Below are positions 1-4,875 of a stretch of 7,864 bases of DNA, piece after piece; within the stretch, counting starts at the first letter, position 1; every line of letters starts with the position of its first letter. The position numbers were made by a program, and so were the translations under genes. The notes beneath the pieces are model-generated. The model did not search any database. It had not been told where the DNA came from and was given only the letters and a program-made list of their open reading frames with translations. The stretch comes from Gemmatimonadota bacterium (GTDB lineage Bacteria > 4572-55 > J002), in NCBI GenBank assembly GCA_003697105.1, contig RFFQ01000082.1:1-7864 (forward strand). Reading direction: 5' to 3'.

Positions 1-24
1 AACTCCCAAACTCATCAAACTCAC
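1..24. repeat. Short periodic stretch at the window edge (AACTC motif three times)
   Basis: The pentamer AACTC begins at positions 1, 9 and 18, so it recurs every 8 to 9 bases directly downstream of the PorV-like stop codon. The two right-hand copies sit in near-identical 9-base units (AAACTCATC and AAACTCACT, the second running one base into the stop codon). The stretch is cut by the window edge, so it could be the end of a longer tandem array or chance. No hairpin or T-tract for a terminator is visible here on the minus strand. Confidence 0.3.
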
Positions 25-948
25 TTATAGTTGAATACCCATGCCAACGCGGTGAGTAGCATCTAAATCCTCTTTATAGGGCACAAAGGCGTAATCAAAC
101 CGGAACGAAGAGAACGCGACCCCTGCACCGGCGGTAAAATCGCTGGTATCGTACCCAATTTTATATCCCAACCGTAAATTAAATTTTTCCTTTAGCGTCA
201 ACTCTGTTCCCACGGTGGCGCGGAGATCGTTGTCATTGGGTTTAATCAAATCTAGGGCAATGGTCATTTGGCTTTCTGGGATCATTTCCAGTGGCATGGT
301 ATAGGCAGACCCTAAACGAAACGTGGTTGGTAAATCAAATTTTTCGTCAATATACTTCACTTTTGATCCCAGATGTTGTGCGGCGAATCCCAACCGTAGC
401 CCATCGACCGGTGGTTGGTACATCAGACCCAAATCAATGGCAAAACTGGTAGCACTTTCGGTGTGAATCTCTGAAAGCAGAATTTTAGGGGCAAGACCTA
501 GTGATACATTTTCATTAATTTTGTATGCGGCGGCGAATGCAATTGCCATGTCGGAGGCGGTAAACGTACCGTGGTGAATCCCTTGTTCGTCGCGCCGTTC
601 AATATCTCCTGACGTTAGATAAATAAAATTCAAACCGTACGCCAACCGTCCACCACTGTTCCGTACTCCGGCAATATGTTCATAACGAACATCCTCAAAC
701 CATTCGGTGTGATCGAGCCGGGCGTTAAGGGCAGGGTTATGCACCAACCCAGCCGGGTTGAAGGCAATCGCCGCGGCATCATTCGCCATTGCCGTAAAGG
801 CTTCACCCATACCGGCGGCGCGAGCACTGGGAGTGATCTTCAAAAATGCCATTGCGGAGGTTCCCGCATCGTCGTGAACATCACCAGCAATGACCGTACT
901 AGCCCCCACCAGAGTAAAAAGGGTGAGTAAAGAAATCAGTCGTGACAT
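25..948 (-). CDS. PorV/PorQ-family outer-membrane beta-barrel protein
   Basis: This 307-residue protein has a Sec signal peptide (residues 1 to about 21, likely cleaved after VIA before GD). The family signature follows at residues 29-68: AGTSAMAFLKITPSARAAGM, then a glycine/alanine stretch ending FNPAGL. The rest alternates short amphipathic beta strands with polar loops, as in a barrel of the long-chain fatty acid transporter (FadL/PorV) type, and ends VGMGIQL. In characterised T9SS, PorV binds the C-terminal signal of cargo at the outer membrane and passes it to the attachment complex. PorQ has a related structural role. The start at 948 is supported by AAGGAG (955-960) six bases upstream. 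It lies 93 bases after the lipoprotein gene on the same strand and near two genes with T9SS-type signals, which suggests a secretion role. Many paralogues exist in FCB candidate phyla, so assigning it as PorV rather than PorQ or another paralogue is not justified. Family call strong, exact role uncertain. Confidence 0.85.
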   Translation of the reverse strand: MSRLISLLTLFTLVGASTVIAGDVHDDAGTSAMAFLKITPSARAAGMGEAFTAMANDAAAIAFNPAGLVHNPALNARLDHTEWFEDVRYEHIAGVRNSGGRLAYGLNFIYLTSGDIERRDEQGIHHGTFTASDMAIAFAAAYKINENVSLGLAPKILLSEIHTESATSFAIDLGLMYQPPVDGLRLGFAAQHLGSKVKYIDEKFDLPTTFRLGSAYTMPLEMIPESQMTIALDLIKPNDNDLRATVGTELTLKEKFNLRLGYKIGYDTSDFTAGAGVAFSSFRFDYAFVPYKEDLDATHRVGMGIQL

Positions 949-1041
949 GAAAAACTCCTTGGATTATGGTTTTGAATGGGTTAAATAAGGTCTGGCATGT
1001 CTTTACATGACGTTGAATTGGGTAAATGTGAGGTATTGATT
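949..1041. other. Intergenic gap between lipoprotein and PorV-like genes
   Basis: The gap holds the ribosome binding site AAGGAG (955-960) of the PorV-like gene. It also holds a small 5-bp inverted repeat, CATGT at 996-1000 and ACATG at 1005-1009, with a four-base loop. No T-tract follows that hairpin on the minus strand, so it is not a convincing terminator. I see no promoter with both elements at good spacing. Read-through from the lipoprotein gene is therefore plausible. Confidence 0.45.
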
Positions 1042-1383
1042 TTATTCAGATAGCCGCTCGATCTGGCGTATCGTTAACGGTGTGCCTATCAGCCGCACAT
1101 TTGGAGGTATCTCACCGATTTCACCGCTGATACGTACCCGCAAGCCATCCTGCTGAAAGTCGCTGGGCAGATTTTTGAGCAGATAACGTTGGGAGGGCGC
1201 ACCATCGGGCAAAAAGACGAAATCCACACCCATTTGTTGCATGGTACCCGTCCGGTTGGTAAGTAAATTGGAGGTTTTGGTTTGGGATGGCGGAGGTGGA
1301 GTGTCCTGATGAGTCTCACTTGCACAACCACACCAAACCAGCAGTACACCAGCGGATAAAACATACAGAATCATTGTTTTCAT
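1042..1383 (-). CDS. Small predicted lipoprotein of unknown function
   Basis: This 113-residue protein begins MKTMILYVLSAGVLLVWCGC, a short charged N-terminus and hydrophobic core ending in two cysteines (C18, C20). One of these is probably the lipidated residue, though the lipobox is imperfect because W17 precedes C18 and C18-G19 precede C20. A P/T/S-rich linker (about 23-40) leads to a compact beta-rich domain (about 41-113) with the blocks YLLKNLP, DGLRVRISGEI and the end GTPLTIRQIERL. From memory, the block order of an NLP-x-x-F segment, DGLRVR and a terminal G-T-P-x-x-I-x-x-I resembles small uncharacterised OB-like lipoprotein domains in environmental bacteria; this is not a named-family assignment. 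The ribosome binding site is weak (GAG five bases before ATG). It lies 53 bases after the protease gene and upstream of the PorV-like gene, so co-transcription is likely. Lipidation would anchor it in the envelope, probably the outer membrane. Confidence 0.75.
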   Translation of the reverse strand: MKTMILYVLSAGVLLVWCGCASETHQDTPPPPSQTKTSNLLTNRTGTMQQMGVDFVFLPDGAPSQRYLLKNLPSDFQQDGLRVRISGEIGEIPPNVRLIGTPLTIRQIERLSE

Positions 1384-1401
1384 AGCGGCTCAACTCTACA
1401 C

Positions 1402-1412
1402 TGCAAATGAAG
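1402..1412 (-). promoter_or_regulatory. 11-bp motif CTTCATTTGCA upstream of the lipoprotein gene
   Basis: Read on the minus strand, CTTCATTTGCA ends 18 bases before the lipoprotein start codon. The identical 11-mer occurs 22 bases before the metalloprotease start at 4672-4682. Its core TTCATTTGC differs by one base from the Bacteroidota -7 consensus TAnnTTTGC, but no matching -33 TTTG element is seen at the right spacing. It may be a promoter part, a shared leader element or chance. Confidence 0.3.
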
Positions 1413-1420
1413 AAAAGTCA

Positions 1421-1440
1421 ATGAGTTTTTGGTCACTCAT
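1421..1440 (-). terminator. Weak hairpin overlapping the metalloprotease stop codon
   Basis: On the minus strand ATGAGT (1440-1435) and ACTCAT (1426-1421) form a perfect 6-bp stem with an 8-base loop. The TGA stop codon lies inside the first arm. A pyrimidine-rich run (TGACTTTTCTTC) follows. The stem is short and AT-rich and the T-run is interrupted, so at most this is a weak or partial terminator between the protease and lipoprotein genes. Confidence 0.25.
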
Positions 1441-4400
1441 CGTAAAACCGCAATTTTGATTATTTCGGTTTGGCGACCGGTCTCAGAAGTCGCCTCGATC
1501 CGGCAGAAATAGACCCCCGAAGCGACATTGGAAACGTCCCATTCGATTTCATTGTCCTCATTGCCTACACCCGGCTGGTTGGCGGTGAACACCCGGTCAC
1601 CTGCCATATCAAAAATTTGGATAGAGACCGTTGCATCCGCATTGAGATAATACCGTATTTTTGTAAAATCCCCTCGTAAGTAGTTGGTGGGGTTGGGATA
1701 AGCATAAACAGACCCCGCCGGTATCAAGCCACTCGATCCGGCTAAACGGGGATTTTCAGCGCCCAAATGTTTATTGACCGCACTACTGCCCGTTCGTTGG
1801 GGATTTGCCTGAAACATACCCCATACGACCGTTTGGGGATCGTACGGTTGTTTCACATCCCAGATATAAATCAGACCGTCATCACTAGCGGCAATAACTT
1901 CAATATCGCCATCCTGATCAATATCGGCGATTGCCGGTGTACTGTTAATACCCCGAGCGGTTCCTTGGGGGAAGGGATCAACGGTTTCGCCGCGCCCATT
2001 CCACGCAAACAAGCGCCCGTCCGGTGTGCCTACCAGAACTTCCGGTGCACCATCGCCATTCACATCGGCGAGCGCCGGAGATGAGCGTATCCCTGCCCAG
2101 TAGGCATCAAAATTTTGGGGCACCAGATTGACATACCAGTGTTGCACAATTGACCCGCTGTGATTGATCGCGAGTACTTCCGTATGATAGGCGTCACTTT
2201 GGTTCGGGATGATAATCTCCAAATAACCATCACCATCAAGGTCACCCAATGCGGGGGATGCCGTTACTGGGGCATGAGCATTTACGGGAAAGCCGGGCAA
2301 CACCTCCCCCGTTGCGGTGAGGGCATAAATGTAACCCTCCCCATCCGGCAGAACAATCTCCAGTTCCGGTGTGGTTCGATCTAAATTGCCAATCGCCGGG
2401 GAGCTTTTTAGCCAGGTCTCCCCAAAATCAATCTGCCATTGCACCTGACCATCATGGGCATAACACGTTAGGTCACCGTTCCAATCCGCTACGAGAATCT
2501 CCGGGAAGCCATCCTGATCGATGTCATCCACCGCCGGTGACGCCTCAACCGGTAAATCGTGTATCTTTGACCACTGCACCGATCCATCCGCATTGAACAC
2601 ATACAAATTCGGCGGCGGATTGGAACTACCCTCGTTGATCTGCATGGTTCCAATAATAATATCGAGTGTTCCATCCCCGTTCACATCCGCGAGCGTAGGC
2701 GCGGCGTGAATGGCGGCAGAAAGTTGCGGAAAGTTGCCCCGTTTTTGCCCGTAAACGGTGCGGGAATGAATTTGACCGGCATCATCCCCCGCCACAATCT
2801 CCATCACACCGTCCCCATCCAGATCGCCGGCGGCGATGGGACCGGTGATCCGGGCCTCTCGCAGGTCAATACTCCAGAAACGCTCGCCGGTGGGATAGTA
2901 CAAGGCGAGTCCACCGAATTGGGTCGTATAACTTGAATCTGGGGTTTCAATCAATGTATCGCGCACCGTAGCCGTGATGATCTCCGTCCAGCCGTCCCCA
3001 TCGAGGTCTACAACAAGCGGGGTTATCGCATCGACATGCGGGTCACTGACGGCTTTGGGCCAGCCGGGTTGGGTGCCGAAACTGACCCCAAAGGTCATGA
3101 TACTATCGGATTCACTGATATTTAACAGTTGCACGGGGCTACGTCCGCCGCTGTTGGTATCTGTACTCGGTGTGGTATCGGGCGTAAACTCAGGAGACCA
3201 TGGCGCCCGGAACAGGTTGGTCGAATCCCCTACACCTCCTGTCACCAACGGAGGACGGTCTAATCGATTCAGCCCATCGGCTTCTTCCACATCAATGGCA
3301 TGTGAACCGGCTTGTTGCAGGGTGTTGTCCTCCAGACGCGCTTCGATGCGGGCTTCATCCACATGCATGATCAACAAGCCGCCGGGAGGCGGGATCGAGT
3401 TGCCTTGCGCATCCGTGAAGCGGTTTGGGGTGCGATAATCAAACTCCACCTGATCATAATCCGTGAAAAACACACCTTCAAAACCGCTATTGTAATTCCC
3501 ATTGTGATCGGGGTCACCTTGCCGGTTTTCGATCAGAAAATATTCCGTGTTGTTAAGCGGAACTTTAACGGCTTCCCCGCGGCCCCTTTCTGGATGGGGC
3601 GCGGTGATCTGGTACAATTCCACCTCATTTTGATCCCGCGTAATCTCCCGGACATCAATCCAGCTTTTTTCGACCCCTTTGATCCGCAAATTAGCCCGGT
3701 TATACGCGCAGGGATGCGCCGGAAAAAAGCCAAGACCATTCCAAACGCCATGTCCCATCAATCCCCAAGAACCGATACCGCTACTCTGCCCGTCGGAGGT
3801 ATTGTAAAGGTCAACAAATCCTAAAAAGTGCCCAAATTCATGGACATAAACCCCTAACAGACCCAACGTACCCGCAACAGAATACGGCTCGTAGTGTTCG
3901 GTCTCCGGGGCGAGGACGGCTTCTCGGACATAAACGCCATCATTGGTCGCAATCCCCGGATATTCGGGGTCATCATTTGCCAGATGCTCCCGAACGGTCT
4001 TAAAATCCAGAAATTGTGACCAAATATTACCCGGAATCGGTGCACCATTGTCATTTGCGCCGCTTTCCGCCCCCACACCGGCATGAATCAGCACGACCGC
4101 ATCATAACGGGAAAAATCCACATCTGCATCTGCCGCCTGAATTGCCTCTTGAAACAGCCCGGTAATGCGTGCCATATCATCCCCGCCATCGGCGATATTC
4201 GCCCCGTAATATCCCATCGGTTGGGACATCCGGTAGCCCTGACTACCGCTATTTTCCGGCGGGAAAATATCCGCTTGTAACTCCAATTGACCATAAGAGA
4301 CCTGCCGGTAGTAGGCGTGCATCTGGGTATTGCACAAAAAGTCGTAAAAGGCATAATCGTGGGGACGTTGGTCAGGATTGTTGCCGCTCAGGTCAAAAGT

Positions 4401-4649
4401 GCCGTCGCCGCTGGTGTTGGGGTCGTTATCGGGTTGGAATTCAAGGCGAATGGCGACAAAGTGCAAGGTGTCAATCGCGCTGTACGGTTGGGAAGAGTGC
4501 ATTTTTTGGGGATTTAAAATCGGCGTGCCCGAACTGGGTCGAGCCGGTCGATAGCCATCTAGCGACACGCCCGGAGCAGGTGGGACGGCTTGAACATGTG
4601 TCACATTACCAAATAGAATCAGAATAAGTAACAGACCAATATACCGCAT
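1437..4649 (-). CDS. Secreted M6-family metalloprotease with FG-GAP propeller and T9SS-type C-terminal signal
   Basis: This 1070-residue secreted protein has a Sec signal peptide (1 to about 21, cut near VQA before VPP). The M6 (immune inhibitor A-like) peptidase region spans about 55-525. The zinc site is HEFGHFLGFVD (270-280): H270 and H274 bind zinc, E271 is the catalytic base, and D280 is the family's third ligand. The Met-turn is GSWGLMGHG (M298). The downstream block EYFLIENRQ (369-377) and GGLLIMHVDEAR (423-434) is typical of M6 enzymes. Residues 540-930 hold eight FG-GAP/VCBS blades with calcium loops starting near 548, 609, 655, 709, 755, 803, 862 and 909; seven match the D-x-D/N-x-D-G pattern and the fifth is degenerate. 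Residues about 981-1070 form a T9SS type A-like sorting domain (YPNP at 984-987, ending KIAVLR). The start at 4649 has GAGG (4657-4660) seven bases upstream. Expected to be an active extracellular or cell-surface protease, with the propeller as a binding or structural platform. Its substrate is not visible in the sequence. Confidence 0.93.
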   Translation of the reverse strand: MRYIGLLLILILFGNVTHVQAVPPAPGVSLDGYRPARPSSGTPILNPQKMHSSQPYSAIDTLHFVAIRLEFQPDNDPNTSGDGTFDLSGNNPDQRPHDYAFYDFLCNTQMHAYYRQVSYGQLELQADIFPPENSGSQGYRMSQPMGYYGANIADGGDDMARITGLFQEAIQAADADVDFSRYDAVVLIHAGVGAESGANDNGAPIPGNIWSQFLDFKTVREHLANDDPEYPGIATNDGVYVREAVLAPETEHYEPYSVAGTLGLLGVYVHEFGHFLGFVDLYNTSDGQSSGIGSWGLMGHGVWNGLGFFPAHPCAYNRANLRIKGVEKSWIDVREITRDQNEVELYQITAPHPERGRGEAVKVPLNNTEYFLIENRQGDPDHNGNYNSGFEGVFFTDYDQVEFDYRTPNRFTDAQGNSIPPPGGLLIMHVDEARIEARLEDNTLQQAGSHAIDVEEADGLNRLDRPPLVTGGVGDSTNLFRAPWSPEFTPDTTPSTDTNSGGRSPVQLLNISESDSIMTFGVSFGTQPGWPKAVSDPHVDAITPLVVDLDGDGWTEIITATVRDTLIETPDSSYTTQFGGLALYYPTGERFWSIDLREARITGPIAAGDLDGDGVMEIVAGDDAGQIHSRTVYGQKRGNFPQLSAAIHAAPTLADVNGDGTLDIIIGTMQINEGSSNPPPNLYVFNADGSVQWSKIHDLPVEASPAVDDIDQDGFPEILVADWNGDLTCYAHDGQVQWQIDFGETWLKSSPAIGNLDRTTPELEIVLPDGEGYIYALTATGEVLPGFPVNAHAPVTASPALGDLDGDGYLEIIIPNQSDAYHTEVLAINHSGSIVQHWYVNLVPQNFDAYWAGIRSSPALADVNGDGAPEVLVGTPDGRLFAWNGRGETVDPFPQGTARGINSTPAIADIDQDGDIEVIAASDDGLIYIWDVKQPYDPQTVVWGMFQANPQRTGSSAVNKHLGAENPRLAGSSGLIPAGSVYAYPNPTNYLRGDFTKIRYYLNADATVSIQIFDMAGDRVFTANQPGVGNEDNEIEWDVSNVASGVYFCRIEATSETGRQTEIIKIAVLR
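1440..1709 (-). other. T9SS type A-like sorting domain of the metalloprotease (residues 981-1070)
   Basis: The domain starts VYAYPNP and continues with the usual pattern of short beta strands: I-R-Y-Y-L, V-S-I-Q-I-F-D-M-A-G-D, W-D-V-S-N, and ASGVYFCRIEA. It ends KIAVLR at the stop. In known systems this Ig-like domain is the outer-membrane export signal and is removed by the sortase PorU during surface attachment. One cysteine (C1049) sits in the penultimate strand. Confidence 0.8.
1860..3032 (-). repeat. FG-GAP/VCBS repeat region of the metalloprotease (about residues 540-930)
   Basis: Eight calcium-loop repeats recur every 46 to 61 residues. Examples are DLDGDGWTEI (548-557), DLDGDGVMEI (609-618), DVNGDGTLDI (655-664) and DIDQDGDIEV (909-918). 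Each is followed by a short strand and a display segment such as DGSVQW or DGQVQW. The underlying DNA is also similar between units, as expected from repeat duplication. The predicted fold is a seven- or eight-bladed propeller of the integrin-alpha type. Confidence 0.85.
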
Positions 4650-4671
4650 AGTTCATCCTCAACGTAACGGG

Positions 4672-4682
4672 TGCAAATGAAG
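4672..4682 (-). promoter_or_regulatory. 11-bp motif CTTCATTTGCA upstream of the metalloprotease gene
   Basis: This is an identical copy of the 11-mer found before the lipoprotein gene at 1402-1412. Here it ends 22 bases before the ATG and lies between the 10-bp inverted repeat and the ribosome binding site. Matching position relative to two neighbouring genes favours a shared leader or promoter element over chance, but two copies are weak evidence. Confidence 0.3.
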
Positions 4683-4684
4683 CG

Positions 4685-4729
4685 TGCCCGCAGGCGAGGA
4701 TTTCTAGCATAGGAACGTACCTGCGGGCA
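4685..4729 (-). promoter_or_regulatory. Perfect 10-bp inverted repeat (hairpin or operator) in the protease leader
   Basis: TGCCCGCAGG at 4685-4694 is exactly reverse-complementary to CCTGCGGGCA at 4720-4729, with a 25-base loop. The loop itself contains a weak 6-bp stem with one mismatch (4701-4706 with 4710-4715). Neither strand shows a T-tract after the stem, so this is not a classical rho-independent terminator. It may be an mRNA hairpin in the 5' leader of the metalloprotease gene, a stabilising 3' end for the upstream transcript, or a binding site for a dimeric regulator. Confidence 0.5.
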
Positions 4730-4772
4730 ACTAGGGAGGGAGAAGATACTTCCCGTTTGAGCGATTTCAGTG

Positions 4773-4801
4773 CCAGCTAATGCAACGCGCATAACCAGCT
4801 A
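4773..4801. repeat. Paired 7-bp direct repeats CCAGCTA, 22-base period
   Basis: CCAGCTA occurs at 4773-4779 and 4795-4801, a start-to-start distance of 22 bases or about two helical turns. Between them lies ATGC-N5-GCAT (4781-4793), a short dyad. Same-face direct repeats next to an AT-rich patch are a common layout for activator or repressor sites. No known regulator box was recognised. Confidence 0.3.
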
Positions 4802-4875
4802 CAAATAAATAAGATATATTCTACAAGCATGTTGGTATGGTTGTGGTTCACCGGAGCGTTGTATTTTTTTTGCCA

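Larger units (their letters stand above)
4650..4875. other. 226-base non-coding gap upstream of the metalloprotease gene
   Basis: This is the longest non-coding gap in the window and lies between two same-strand genes. It contains the protease ribosome binding site (GAGG, 4657-4660), the 11-mer shared with the lipoprotein gene (4672-4682), a perfect 10-bp inverted repeat (4685-4729), a pair of 7-bp direct repeats (4773-4801) and an AT-rich patch (about 4801-4825). There is no convincing coding sequence and no clear intrinsic terminator after the 957-residue gene. The run of eight Ts at 4863-4870 on the plus strand has no stem before it. A separate promoter or a structured leader for the protease gene is the likely content. 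Confidence 0.5.

Noticed and set aside
996-1009. CATGT/ACATG hairpin as a terminator between the lipoprotein and PorV-like genes
   Set aside because: The stem is only 5 bp, is AT-rich and has no T-tract after it on the minus strand.
1860-3032. Repeated DNA segments around the acidic loops as non-coding direct repeats or a CRISPR-like array
   Set aside because: The repetition is explained by protein-level FG-GAP units in a continuous reading frame. Spacing varies and the units are diverged.
2974-3824. Long plus-strand reading frames opposite the metalloprotease gene (154 and 170 residues)
   Set aside because: They are antisense to a gene with clear protease motifs and repeats. Their translations show no domain, signal or composition of a real protein, and they overlap each other in different frames.
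4169-4627. 152-residue plus-strand reading frame opposite the 5' part of the protease gene
   Set aside because: It is rich in R, S and P with no recognisable motif, and lies wholly within the signal-peptide and catalytic coding region on the other strand.
4798-4826. TTGTAG with a 17-base spacer to TGTAGC as a protease promoter
   Set aside because: The -10 candidate matches only three of six bases. The AT-rich patch is noted, but the hexamers are too weak to annotate.
4862-4870. Run of eight Ts on the plus strand as a terminator
   Set aside because: No stable stem precedes it on the plus strand. All genes run on the minus strand, where it reads as an A-run just after the stop codon.
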